DNA of 55,175 nt from Trichococcus patagoniensis (GTDB taxonomy: Bacteria; Bacillota; Bacilli; Lactobacillales; Aerococcaceae): the NCBI RefSeq assembly GCF_003051085.1, contig NZ_QAOM01000021.1:1-55175 (forward strand), given 5' to 3'. A program made the position numbers and the translations under genes. The notes under the pieces are model-generated. The model saw nothing but the letters and a program-made list of their open reading frames with translations. It was not told the DNA's origin and did no database searches. Below are positions 24,676-33,246 of this stretch, piece after piece; the stretch's first letter is position 1, and every line of letters starts with the position of its first letter.

Positions 24676-26046
24676 TTATTTGACGAAGACAAATTCTCCT
24701 GAACGTGTATCCGAAACGCCAGCTTCCAGACTGTACACCGTCTCGCCGCGCAGAATCGTTCTTGCTACTTGCGCTCCGATTTCGCGTCCGACGTACGGGC
24801 TGATTTTATTTTTGTACTCTAAATCTTCTGTTTTTAATGTATAAGGCGCATTCGGTTTGATCAGAACGATATCAGCATCTTTACCGATTGCAATGTGGCC
24901 TTTTGAACTCAAATTGAAGCGATCAGCCGGATTTGCAGCGATGATATCGGCAAATAATCTTAAGGACATGCCGCGTTTCTGAACGCCTTCATCGAATAAC
25001 ACATCAACGTTGTTCTGAACGCCTGCGATTCCGCCCCAAGCTTCAAAAGCATTCTCTTTATCCTTCAGATCAGGTGTACATGGAGAGTGATCGGAAGTAA
25101 CGAAGGCGATTTCGCCAGCCAATAATTTTTCCCACATGCCGTTTTGGTTTTCTTTGTCACGGATTGGAGGGGAACATTTAACGATTGGTCCAATTGCATC
25201 CAATTCGGAAGTATCAAAGTATAGATAGTGTGTGCACGTTTCACAAGTCACATCAACGCCTTCATTGCGGGCTCTGGTTACTTCTTCAACGCCTTCAGGA
25301 CAAGCTACGTGGCAAATGTGGATACGGCAGCCAGTTTCTTTTGCGAATAGGATTGCGCGTCTGATCGGCTCCACTTCTGTGAAGACAGGACGGCTTGCTA
25401 CATAAGCTTTCAGCGTTGTTTCGCCGCTCTTGTAAGCAATCTCTCCCAATCTGTCTGTGATTGTCGCATTTTCAGCATGAATAGCCAATACTTTGCCAGT
25501 CTTAGCAATCTGTCTCATTCCTTCGTACAGAGTGTAATCGTCCGCATTCATGAAATCTCCCTCAATCGAACGATCGCCACAGGTAGCCATGAAGCATTTG
25601 TAGGCTGCAGCGCCGCCTTCATCCAACTCTTGGATTCCACCTTCAATGTTGAATGGAACCAATCCGCCAAAAGAAGCTACGTCTGCTGTCAGTTTATTTT
25701 GGCCTGCATCTACTTTGATCTGTAACGTTTTGGCATCCACTGTCGCTGGAACTTGATTCAATGGCATCTCCATGAAAGAAGTTACGCCGCCTTTGGCACA
25801 AGCTTTTGTTCCTGTCAGATAGCCTTCCCAATCATCACGGTAGCTACCGCCTGGATCTGTGATATGCACGTGCGCATCCACCATACCAGGGCTTACAACA
25901 AGGCCTTTTGCATCGATTACTTCAGTTGCATCACCCAAGTCGTTACCGATAGCAGCTATTTTACCATCTTTGATGGCTACATCAGTTTCAATTTCACCAT
26001 TATCCAGGATAACCAAACCATTTTTGATCAGTAAATCGTAATTCAT
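24676..26046 (-). CDS. allB: Allantoinase
   Basis: A 456-residue cyclic amidohydrolase that opens allantoin to allantoate, the first committed step here. The binuclear-metal site is complete: His59 and His61 (DAHVHITDPG), carboxylated Lys150 (AAYKCFMATCGDRS), His189 (AIHAEN), His245 (RIHICHVACP) and Asp318 (VTSDHSPCTPDLK). The PGGSYRDDWEGY segment and the SDHSPCTPDLK loop separate allantoinase from dihydropyrimidinase and dihydroorotase. The ATG has AGGAGG eight bases upstream. It lies 63 bp downstream of the permease gene on the same strand and is probably co-transcribed with it. Confidence 0.94.
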   Translation of the reverse strand: MNYDLLIKNGLVILDNGEIETDVAIKDGKIAAIGNDLGDATEVIDAKGLVVSPGMVDAHVHITDPGGSYRDDWEGYLTGTKACAKGGVTSFMEMPLNQVPATVDAKTLQIKVDAGQNKLTADVASFGGLVPFNIEGGIQELDEGGAAAYKCFMATCGDRSIEGDFMNADDYTLYEGMRQIAKTGKVLAIHAENATITDRLGEIAYKSGETTLKAYVASRPVFTEVEPIRRAILFAKETGCRIHICHVACPEGVEEVTRARNEGVDVTCETCTHYLYFDTSELDAIGPIVKCSPPIRDKENQNGMWEKLLAGEIAFVTSDHSPCTPDLKDKENAFEAWGGIAGVQNNVDVLFDEGVQKRGMSLRLFADIIAANPADRFNLSSKGHIAIGKDADIVLIKPNAPYTLKTEDLEYKNKISPYVGREIGAQVARTILRGETVYSLEAGVSDTRSGEFVFVK

Positions 26047-26109
26047 TTTTTTTCCTCCTAATAATAAATGATTTATATCAATATTTTTGAAACCAAAAGT
26101 TAGATGAAA

Positions 26110-27594
26110 CTATTTTTTGCCTTTTTTCAGCATTAGATAGATACCGAAGGCCAAGGCAGCTCCGATTATCCATGACAAATTTGATATCATCTGCAGGGCA
26201 GGTATAATCTGACCGCTTACAGAAATCAACAGGGCTGCAATCGTTGCGATATAAGCTTCCACGTTTATACCCTTATATGGGTTTTTCGAATTATCAGCAT
26301 TTACATCCATATACAAAGCATCTAGGTCTATTTCCTGCTTCTTAACGAAGTAATAGTGAGCCAACATAACTCCGGCAACAGGACCAAGCACAGCGCCGAT
26401 GATGTTCAGGAAAGCGAAAATGCTCGCTGAATTTTCCATCAATTTCCATGGCATGATGAGATAACTGATGACAGAAGCAATCAGAACGCCTTTCTTATAA
26501 TCAACAGACTTAGGGAACAATGCCGACAATTGATAAGCTGCCGGAATGATGTTACCGGTTGCATTTGTGGAGACGGTAGTCATCAAGAATACAACTACAG
26601 CTAAGGCTGCTGCAGGGACACTATCCCATTTGTTGACGATATTCAGTACATTCCATTCCTGTACTCCAAAATGGATGGAACCTCCAATCAAAATCGCAAC
26701 ACTGGATAAAGCAAAAATCAAGTAAGCTACTAAAAGGCTCGCCGTTTGCCCTATTGATTGATCTCTCGTTGAGTTGGCATTCTGCGTAAAGTCGGATACG
26801 CTTGCCCCAGGAGCAGCCCAAACGGAAATGACGGAATTGATGATGATGAAATAAGCCAATAAAGGAGTGTATGATTGGACACCTGCGCCAGATGGTGCGT
26901 ATGCCAAGATATTTCCTAAGCCTCCACCTACATTGATTGCCCATATAGCCATACCGCCGAATACGATGTAGATCAACGGATTCAAGATTGCTGTGAACTT
27001 ATTCAGTACACCCCCGCCACCAAGACCGATCAGTACATTGATTGCCCAGAAAATTGTAAAGGTGATCAAGCCTGGCAAGTCAATCCCGAAGAAATTGAAG
27101 TTCCCTCCAATGGTCAAGAAACCTGGCCAAAATTTACCAATCAAAATCAGCAACGCCAACGACCCGGCATAGTTTTGAAGACCGAACCACGCTATGGCCG
27201 CTACTCCTCCTCGCAAGAATCCCGGAAGCTTCGCTCCTAAGTCCCCATAAGTTGATCGCAGATGCATTGCAAAAGGTATCCCATATTTAGAACCTGCTCT
27301 GCCGTTGAAAACCATAAAAGCACTGACTGCCAAAGAACTGATGATAAGAGCCAACATAACATTGATCGGCGACAGGCCCAGGAATAGGAATCCCCCTACT
27401 GCGGTATAGTTCGGAATATTATGAACCGATCCCATCCATAAGGTGAAATAGTTCTTCACACTCATATTCCTTTTTGCGGCCGTTTTTGGAACAACATCAT
27501 CATTATAGCCACGTTTCTTAAAATCTTCGACTTGTGCATCACTGACAAAAAGATCAGTCACATGCATTTTCCCCTCATTATTACTTGCTTCCAT
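26110..27594 (-). CDS. NCS1-family allantoin permease
   Basis: A 494-residue nucleobase:cation symporter-1 permease with about 12 transmembrane helices after a 45-residue cytoplasmic N-terminus. The family motif region FTLWMGSVHNIPNYTAVGGFL (TM1) and YGIPFAMHLRSTYGDLGAKLPG are present. NCS1 members carry allantoin, hydantoins, purines or pyrimidines. Position directly before allantoinase makes allantoin the inferred substrate (like Bacillus PucI or E. coli AllW). The ATG has GGGAGGG upstream. A promoter overlapped by a cre site precedes it. Confidence 0.9.
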   Translation of the reverse strand: MEASNNEGKMHVTDLFVSDAQVEDFKKRGYNDDVVPKTAAKRNMSVKNYFTLWMGSVHNIPNYTAVGGFLFLGLSPINVMLALIISSLAVSAFMVFNGRAGSKYGIPFAMHLRSTYGDLGAKLPGFLRGGVAAIAWFGLQNYAGSLALLILIGKFWPGFLTIGGNFNFFGIDLPGLITFTIFWAINVLIGLGGGGVLNKFTAILNPLIYIVFGGMAIWAINVGGGLGNILAYAPSGAGVQSYTPLLAYFIIINSVISVWAAPGASVSDFTQNANSTRDQSIGQTASLLVAYLIFALSSVAILIGGSIHFGVQEWNVLNIVNKWDSVPAAALAVVVFLMTTVSTNATGNIIPAAYQLSALFPKSVDYKKGVLIASVISYLIMPWKLMENSASIFAFLNIIGAVLGPVAGVMLAHYYFVKKQEIDLDALYMDVNADNSKNPYKGINVEAYIATIAALLISVSGQIIPALQMISNLSWIIGAALAFGIYLMLKKGKK

Positions 27595-27642
27595 TTAATA
27601 ACCCTCCCAATCTTTGTAATCGCTATCAACATTTGATAAGCT

Positions 27643-27671
27643 TATTGTACAGTGGACCTGAAGCGTTTACA
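27643..27671 (-). promoter_or_regulatory. Permease-allB promoter with overlapping cre site
   Basis: On the minus strand ATGTAA (27666-27671), 17 bp and TACAAT (27643-27648). TGTAAACGCTTCAG, close to the CcpA consensus, overlaps the -35, giving the same arrangement as at the cupin promoter. Confidence 0.55.
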
Positions 27672-27736
27672 TCAGAAAAGATGTACAAAGTGATTTTTAT
27701 GCTTGTGCACAACCGACAATCCTTTAGTGAAGGACC

Positions 27737-27783
27737 AAAAAAAAAGGAACAATCAAATTTGAGTGCCATTTTGATTGTTCCTT
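27737..27783 (-). terminator. Terminator after pucG
   Basis: AAGGAACAATCAAA and TTTGATTGTTCC pair around a 14-base loop, followed on the minus strand by a run of nine or more T. Confidence 0.93.
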
Positions 27784-27801
27784 ATCCCCAACTATTGTCT
27801 T

Positions 27802-29010
27802 CTATTTATTGTATTCGTTCAAAGCTGCCAAAACAGCTTCCCCGCGATGGATGGCTGCCCCGTGGAACAGGAGTGCCGCTTCAAAAGCAGCCAGGACGTG
27901 CAATACATTTTCCTTACGGCTGCTGAAGCCCATATTGCCGATCCTCCAGACTTTCCCTTGCAACGGACCGAATGATGAAGCGATTTCGACACCGAAATCA
28001 TGCAACAATGTGTTGCGTACCGCATCGCCGTCGACACCTTCCGGAATCAGAATAGGTGTAACAGTCGGCATTTTCGTTGTGCGGTCGCCGAAGATGAACA
28101 AGCCCATCGCTTCGATGCCGGCCTGAATGGCGCGGTCATTTTGGCTGTGGCGCTCATAACCGTTCTCGATGCCTTCCTGGATCATCATCCGCAGACCCTC
28201 GTGCAATGCATAGATCATGCTGGTTGATTCGGTATGATGGTTGATGCGCTCTTTGTTCCAGTAGCGTTGCAGTTGGCTTAAGTCCAGGTAATTGCTGCTG
28301 ATATGGCGTTCATTACGGAAATCCTTGCTCAAGCCAAGCTCTTTCTGATAACGCGCTGTCAACACCTTCTCAACGCGCTCGTTATAGGTGATCAATGACA
28401 ATCCGGACGGTACGCTTACGCATTTCTGGGTACCCGCGATGGCGATATCAATGCCCCATTCATCCACTTTTACAGGTGCTCCACCATAAGTGGCGACTGT
28501 GTCAACGACAAAAAAAACATCGTTCGCTTGGCAGAATTTACCGATTTTTTCCAGCGGTTGCATCTGGCCATTCGCTGTTTCCCCATGGACGAGTGCGACT
28601 ATTTTAGGGTTGACCCTTTTGATTTCCGCGATGATCGCATCCTGTTCAAAGACACTGTCCCATGCTTTTTCCAAGTAAGTCACTTGCGCTTTCGCGCGTT
28701 CACAGATTTCGCCCAACAAGTACGCAAATCGCCCGTATGCAGGGATCAGCACTTTGTCGCCGGGTTCGATCAGTCCGATAAGCGCCGCCTCCAGCCCGGA
28801 ACGCGATGTGCCGTCGATGGCGAAAGCTTGCTCATTTTTTGTTCCGAACGGGATTTTGATCATTTCTTTCACTTCGTCCATTATGGCTAAGAAAGCTGGA
28901 TCGAACTGCCCCAAAATAGGTGTGCTCATGACCCGAAGTACATTCGGATGCGCTTCAACAGGGCCTGGTGTCATGATGGTGCGGATGGGTGTGTTGATTT
29001 CATTGAACAT
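27802..29010 (-). CDS. pucG: (S)-ureidoglycine-glyoxylate aminotransferase
   Basis: A 402-residue PLP enzyme of the serine/alanine-glyoxylate aminotransferase group. In purine catabolism PucG moves the amino group of ureidoglycine to glyoxylate, giving oxalurate and glycine. The Schiff-base lysine is Lys196 in AGTQKCVSVPSG; the PLP Asp is in FFVVDTVATYGG (about 170). The substrate-binding MTPGPVEAHP and ILGQFDP near the N-terminus and SSNYLDLSQLQRYW near 238-251 match the PucG subgroup rather than serine-pyruvate aminotransferase. It is divergent from pucR. In this island it provides a second route to oxalurate alongside AllE plus AllD. Confidence 0.9.
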   Translation of the reverse strand: MFNEINTPIRTIMTPGPVEAHPNVLRVMSTPILGQFDPAFLAIMDEVKEMIKIPFGTKNEQAFAIDGTSRSGLEAALIGLIEPGDKVLIPAYGRFAYLLGEICERAKAQVTYLEKAWDSVFEQDAIIAEIKRVNPKIVALVHGETANGQMQPLEKIGKFCQANDVFFVVDTVATYGGAPVKVDEWGIDIAIAGTQKCVSVPSGLSLITYNERVEKVLTARYQKELGLSKDFRNERHISSNYLDLSQLQRYWNKERINHHTESTSMIYALHEGLRMMIQEGIENGYERHSQNDRAIQAGIEAMGLFIFGDRTTKMPTVTPILIPEGVDGDAVRNTLLHDFGVEIASSFGPLQGKVWRIGNMGFSSRKENVLHVLAAFEAALLFHGAAIHRGEAVLAALNEYNK

Positions 29011-29053
29011 ATATATTCCTCCAAGTTTATTAATGATCTGGTAATTTACTTAC

Positions 29054-29081
29054 ATCCTACCATTCTCAGCGAAAATGTCAT
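29054..29081 (-). promoter_or_regulatory. Candidate pucG promoter
   Basis: On the minus strand ATGACA (29076-29081), 16 bp, TAGGAT (29054-29059). It faces the pucR promoter within the divergent region. Confidence 0.45.
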
Positions 29082-29135
29082 TGTGCGTTATGAATAAAAT
29101 AATCTGAAATTTGTAGATATTGCCTAAATAAACGC

Positions 29136-29164
29136 TTGCTGGTGATGGCGTTTTCATTTAAAAT
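29136..29164 (+). promoter_or_regulatory. Candidate pucR promoter
   Basis: TTGCTG (29136-29141), 17 bp, TAAAAT (29159-29164), about 22 bp before the pucR start codon. Confidence 0.6.
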
Positions 29165-29186
29165 AGAGCCACTAGGAGGGTTTTTA

Positions 29187-30821
29187 ATGACTACAATGAA
29201 AGAGCTTTTGGATTTGCCCCGTTTTTCCGATTTAAAGGTGCTGAATGCCGGAGCAGATCTGTCCCATACGGTGACAAGCATAGAAATATCCGAAACGCCG
29301 GATGTCGCATTTTACATCCCGAAGGACGTTTTTTTGCTGACGACTGCGATGAGCTATAAGAATGACCAACAAGGGTTGATTCCTTTGATCGATTCTTTGA
29401 TGCGTGTGAACGCTGCCGGCTTAGGGATAAAAACCGGCCGCTTCCTTCCGGAAATCGATCAGTCCGTCATCAATTATGCCAATTCGGTACGTTTCCCTTT
29501 AATCCAAATCCCAAGCACTACTCCGCTCGGGACACTATCCCATCAAATGCTGAACTACTTATGGAACCAAAAGACCGAACAGATGAGCTATGCTTTGGAT
29601 ATCCAAAAACGTTTTTCGAATTTGCTGATGAACGATGCGAGCATTGCGCGCTTCATTTCCGACTTCGGAAAAATGATCAAAACACCGGTCATCCTGCTGA
29701 ATCCTTTCCGGCAAGTGATCGCCCATTCCAAACATTTCACCCAATCCAGCAAGCCTGCCGAATATTATGTGGGGCAAGTGCATGAGAAAAAGCCGCATCT
29801 TTCGGCAGACACAACCGACTCTTTTCTGATAACCGATATGGACAGCCAAGAAATGCAGATTTCAATCTATCCTATCCGTGCGAACAACTATTTCCCATAC
29901 TATTTGATCATTTTGAGACCAGAACAGATTCCTTATCCCGTATCGGAATTTGCGGTTGATCAGGCCTCGATGGTTCTGTCGTTCGTAATCTACAAAAACC
30001 TGAAAGTGGAGGAGTCCAAGCAGGACATCCGCAGTGATTACTTCAAACAATTAATAGAAAATCAGCAGGCTCCAACACTTAAGCAAAAGAATTGGCTCGA
30101 TTTGGGCCAAAATTTTGGCATCGTCAATTCCCATCATTACCAAGTGATTTACATCAATTGCCGTAACGAAAAGAGTTCAATCTTCAAAGATAAATTGAGC
30201 CGGGAAAAAATCCAATTGGTTAACCAATGGCTTACAGATTCGTTAGCTTTCCACTTCCGTGATGCCTTGCTGTTCCCAATGAAAAACACAAACCATTTGC
30301 TTCTTTTGCTGCAGTCCAAAAATGAAGCGATAGATGATATCCTACGGACAACTGCAGAAGAACTTGAGAGGGTTCTTCCGATTTCTTTGGCGTTCTCCTA
30401 TGGCCATCCTTGTGAAAAAATAGATATGATTGCCAACTCATACATCGAAGCTAAGATAGCTTTCGATGAAGGTTTTGCTAAAGATCCACAGCCGCTCATC
30501 AACTATTATCGCCCACAAGGCATGCTAAGCTTGTTCGAAAGGATGCAAACCGACGAAATCAAATATTTCTGTCAGTCGGTACTGCATGAACTGGCTTATC
30601 CTGAAGAAGACGCCATGATTGAATTGCGTCGGACGCTGAAGACCTACCTTGACTACCAATGCGAAATCACGCGCACCTCAAAAGCAATGTTCATCCACCG
30701 CAACACAGTGAAGTACAGAATTAACCATTGCGAAGAGATACTCGGAACACCGATCGATGATCCAAACTTCAGCCTCAACCTAAGACTGGCCCTCGAACTA
30801 TCTCAAGAAGGCGATGAATAG
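29187..30821 (+). CDS. pucR: PucR-family regulator of purine/ureide catabolism
   Basis: A 544-residue transcriptional regulator. An N-terminal PurR/PucR sensory domain (about 1-125, TTMKELLDLPRFSDLKVLNAGADL) is followed by a middle GGDEF-like/CdaR region (about 290-410) and a C-terminal helix-turn-helix of the PucR/CdaR type (LRRTLKTYLDYQCEITRTSKAMFIHRNTVKYRINHCEEILG, about 478-520). In Bacillus, PucR responds to ureides such as allantoin and allantoate. Divergence from pucG and position between the two halves of the ureide island make it the likely pathway activator. The ATG 29187 with AGGAGGG is chosen over 29136, which lies inside the promoter. Confidence 0.92.
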   Translation: MTTMKELLDLPRFSDLKVLNAGADLSHTVTSIEISETPDVAFYIPKDVFLLTTAMSYKNDQQGLIPLIDSLMRVNAAGLGIKTGRFLPEIDQSVINYANSVRFPLIQIPSTTPLGTLSHQMLNYLWNQKTEQMSYALDIQKRFSNLLMNDASIARFISDFGKMIKTPVILLNPFRQVIAHSKHFTQSSKPAEYYVGQVHEKKPHLSADTTDSFLITDMDSQEMQISIYPIRANNYFPYYLIILRPEQIPYPVSEFAVDQASMVLSFVIYKNLKVEESKQDIRSDYFKQLIENQQAPTLKQKNWLDLGQNFGIVNSHHYQVIYINCRNEKSSIFKDKLSREKIQLVNQWLTDSLAFHFRDALLFPMKNTNHLLLLLQSKNEAIDDILRTTAEELERVLPISLAFSYGHPCEKIDMIANSYIEAKIAFDEGFAKDPQPLINYYRPQGMLSLFERMQTDEIKYFCQSVLHELAYPEEDAMIELRRTLKTYLDYQCEITRTSKAMFIHRNTVKYRINHCEEILGTPIDDPNFSLNLRLALELSQEGDE

Positions 30822-30831
30822 AGAGTGAGGA

Positions 30832-30925
30832 AAGTCATTTAGCTCCCCATACGTTGGAGCATCCCACGAAGTGAACCTCTTTTGTTCACTACGCGGGGTG
30901 TGAAACATTAGTGGGAGCTGACTTT
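30832..30925. other. Structured intergenic element of unknown nature
   Basis: An outer stem pairs AAAGTCA...GCTCCC (30832 onward) with GGGAGCTGACTTT (to about 30925). Inside are nested arms CCCACG/CGCGGGG and a perfect hairpin AGTGAAC-CTCTTTT-GTTCACT (30869-30890). The nested symmetry over about 95 bases suggests a folded RNA or a mobile-element end. It follows the pucR stop and precedes two terminator-like hairpins. I do not recognise it. Confidence 0.55.
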
Positions 30926-30982
30926 TCGAACACGTTTGATTAGAGTGTGATGATTCGCGGGTAAAATCGGGCTGCTTATACC

Positions 30983-31020
30983 ACAAATAACCTTCCGAAC
31001 AGCTTTCGGAAGGTTATTTG
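30983..31020 (+). terminator. Strong hairpin downstream of pucR
   Basis: CAAATAACCTTCCGAA and TTCGGAAGGTTATTTG pair almost perfectly with a loop of about six bases. The U-rich arm gives terminator character on both strands. Confidence 0.8.
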
Positions 31021-31042
31021 TATGTGGATTGTTGCATTTAAG

Positions 31043-31088
31043 AGGGGGGCTCATAATTCCATGAGCCAGTCCCCCTTTTATTTTTTTT
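31043..31088 (+). terminator. Second terminator downstream of pucR
   Basis: GGGGGCTCAT and ATGAGCCAGTCCCCC pair around AATTCC, followed by TTTTATTTTTTTT. The same stem and tail begin repeat copy 2 (14502-14543). Confidence 0.85.
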
Positions 31089-31185
31089 AGCCTTATTCAT
31101 ATCTGGACGGGTATTGAGCCGGCTACAACTAGCGAACACCAGACAGATGCGGCATCTCTCATCTCGACCCTCGCTGGGCGCTCTT

Positions 31186-31313
31186 CTCCGGCGAACGGAG
31201 GCTTCGCCGGAGTTCAGGACGCATTCCGTTTGCGTTCTCCGATGAATACTGCTTCACCGGAGTTAAGTCCGATTGTTACTGGTGTGCTCCGGTGAGCGGA
31301 CCGTTCACCGGAG
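31186..31313. repeat. Triple-hairpin intergenic repeat, copy 4
   Basis: Hairpins start at 31186 (CTCCGGCGAA...TTCGCCGGAG, perfect), 31237 (CTCCGATGAA...TTCACCGGAG) and 31287 (CTCCGGTGAG...TTCACCGGAG). The homology to copy 2 extends leftwards to the terminator at 31043, making a shared module of about 270 bp. It lies between convergent pucR and allK. Confidence 0.92.
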
Positions 31314-31365
31314 CTGGGGACGGACTACACGCACTCCTCCAGTCAGCGGGCGCACCAACAGAAAC

Positions 31366-31407
31366 AGGAGACTGCCTCGGGAATGAGACTGCCTCCTGTT
31401 TTTTGTT
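31366..31407. terminator. Bidirectional terminator between pucR and allK
   Basis: AACAGGAG and CTCCTGTT form the outer stem with inner GACTGCCTC/GAGACTGCC symmetry. On + it is followed by TTTTTTGTTTC; on - by TCTG only, so the + direction is stronger. Confidence 0.65.
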
Positions 31408-31414
31408 TCTTAGT

Positions 31415-32356
31415 TTAACTATTGACGATGCGTGTACCCGCAAACCCGGATAAAGCTTCAGTTGCCTGATCCAATGAACAGATGATGGCTTTTTTCCCTT
31501 GCATCGCAAAGTCGATGGCGGCCTCCATTTTTGGTCCCATGCTGCCGTCTGCGAATTGGCCTTCATCCAAATATTGCTTCGCTTTCAGAACGGAAATTTC
31601 TTCAAGTTTTTCTTGGTTCGGTTTCCCATAATTGATGTAGACATTGCTGACGTCCGTCAGCATCATGAATACATCGGCATCCAATTGCTCCGCCAACTTC
31701 TTGCCGGTGCGATCTTTGTCGATTACGGCTTCAATCCCGGATATTTGGCCGATTTTGTTGCGGACTACCGGAATACCCCCGCCGCCGCCTGCGATTACGA
31801 TGGTATTCTGTTTCAACAACTTAAGGATCGACTCAACCCCATGAATTTTTTGCGGTTGAGGGGAAGGCACAACCCTGCGGTAGCCTCTTCCGGCATCTTC
31901 CATCATGATCCAGCCTTTATCTTCCGACAATTGTTCGGCTTGTTCTTCAGAATAGAAGATCCCGATCGGTTTTGTAGGATTATCAAACGCAGGATCATCC
32001 GGTGATACTTCCGTTTGCGTCAATAAAGTCAAGACGCTGCTCGTCAATTCTTCCTCATGCAAAGCGTTCTTCAAAGATTGTTCCATCATATATCCGATGA
32101 AACCTTGCGATTCGGCGCTGCAGACGTCCAACGGCATCTGCGGCACGACATCCTTCGCTTCCTCATTTTGACGCAGGATATTCCCGACTTGCGGTCCATT
32201 TCCATGCGTCACAACGATTTCATAATCCAATTTTTCTATTTTTGCGATCAGCTCCGCACTCATCTTGATGTTGTGCATCTGATTATCGAACGTCGCTTCT
32301 TGGTTCGGACGCAAGATTGCATTCCCGCCTAAAGCGATGACAACTCTTTTTGCCAT
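31415..32356 (-). CDS. allK: Carbamate kinase of the ureide pathway
   Basis: A 313-residue amino-acid-kinase-family enzyme, normal carbamate kinase length. It converts carbamoyl phosphate plus ADP to ATP, ammonia and CO2. Motifs are VIALGGNAIL (about 4-13), VVTHGNGPQVGNIL (about 48-61), VIAGGGGGIPVV (about 203-214) and DKDRTGKKLAEQL (about 228-240). It is the last gene of the allD-F-G-H-K block, where its substrate would come from oxalurate phosphorolysis, and so harvests the ATP of allantoin fermentation. The start (AAGGAGGG upstream) lies inside allH, a 28-bp overlap. An arginine-deiminase role is unlikely because no arc genes are near. Confidence 0.92.
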   Translation of the reverse strand: MAKRVVIALGGNAILRPNQEATFDNQMHNIKMSAELIAKIEKLDYEIVVTHGNGPQVGNILRQNEEAKDVVPQMPLDVCSAESQGFIGYMMEQSLKNALHEEELTSSVLTLLTQTEVSPDDPAFDNPTKPIGIFYSEEQAEQLSEDKGWIMMEDAGRGYRRVVPSPQPQKIHGVESILKLLKQNTIVIAGGGGGIPVVRNKIGQISGIEAVIDKDRTGKKLAEQLDADVFMMLTDVSNVYINYGKPNQEKLEEISVLKAKQYLDEGQFADGSMGPKMEAAIDFAMQGKKAIICSLDQATEALSGFAGTRIVNS

Positions 32357-33228
32357 TGATTGTACCCTCCTTCAAATCTGTTCCATACTAACAGCGCACC
32401 TGTAAGGCCTGTCAACATATCCATTCCGGACGTATGTCCGATAGCCATTATGTGTTTGATGCATTCTTCTATGGCTTTTTCTTCACTTTCCTGCTGCAAA
32501 ACATGCAGCAAACGATGGATGGGCTCGTTGTAAAGACCATCCAGGGCGCACGCCAGATAGTGCTCGCTTACTGTTGTAGTTGGCTTCGGATCTTGCGCCA
32601 AACGCTTCCTGATAAGGCCTTCCGTATCCGCCGGGAGCATCCCCAGAAGCTGATCGGCTGCCAAAGCACCCACCAGAAGATCGTCACCGGACGGCGTCAA
32701 CCCCTTGCCTCTGCCGATGAAGTAGCTTATCGCCTCGCTTCTTTTGCCCGCGTCACCCGAATACAGCCTCAGTATATGATTGCCTTCCAAGGTATTTGCT
32801 AAAAATGAATCCCGTGTCAAGTCTGCCATCATGAAATCAAAACCGTTCAATTTTTCGATTTTCGCCATCGATGCCACAAAATGTCGCAAGCTTCCCTGAT
32901 GCAAACCTTTTTCCGTTGCATAGCGGGACTGATAATGCGGTGACCCATCAACAACAATGGTGCATCCGTCGAAAATCAGCCTACCGTCCGAGATGGACAC
33001 AGGTTGGCCGGGTTGAACGGTCCCGACCAGTTTCCCCAACATGTCATCCGGAAGATACAGCGCTTTCGGCAGCCGCGGTGAAGATGTACCTGCTATCAGC
33101 ATCAGATTTTCCTGATCAGCGCTTTGAATGTTCAAACTTTTATTGAATAGGCTATGGACGCGCCAAGTGCTCTTATTTTGCAGCGTGTCCGTCAAGCGTT
33201 CGTCATGGTAAGCTGCCTTTATGAACAC
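32329..33228 (-). CDS. allH: DUF2877 protein, AllH-type subunit of oxamate carbamoyltransferase
   Basis: A 299-residue DUF2877 protein (E. coli YlbF, now AllH). The family signature GRGKGLTPSGDDLLVGALAA lies near 180-200. In E. coli AllF, AllG and AllH together are reported to form the oxamate (oxalurate) carbamoyltransferase; the individual role of AllH is unclear. The ATG at 33237 touches the AAGGGGG motif; GTG 33228 is better spaced, so I use that. It lies between allG and allK with an 18-bp gap and a 28-bp overlap respectively, typical of one operon. Confidence 0.85.
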   Translation of the reverse strand: MFIKAAYHDERLTDTLQNKSTWRVHSLFNKSLNIQSADQENLMLIAGTSSPRLPKALYLPDDMLGKLVGTVQPGQPVSISDGRLIFDGCTIVVDGSPHYQSRYATEKGLHQGSLRHFVASMAKIEKLNGFDFMMADLTRDSFLANTLEGNHILRLYSGDAGKRSEAISYFIGRGKGLTPSGDDLLVGALAADQLLGMLPADTEGLIRKRLAQDPKPTTTVSEHYLACALDGLYNEPIHRLLHVLQQESEEKAIEECIKHIMAIGHTSGMDMLTGLTGALLVWNRFEGGYNQWQKELSSL

Positions 33229-33246
33229 TGCGACCATCCCCCTTTG

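Noticed and set aside
31415-32356. Carbamate kinase as part of an arginine deiminase operon
   Set aside because: No arcA, arcB or arcD is nearby, and the gene overlaps allH within the ureide block.
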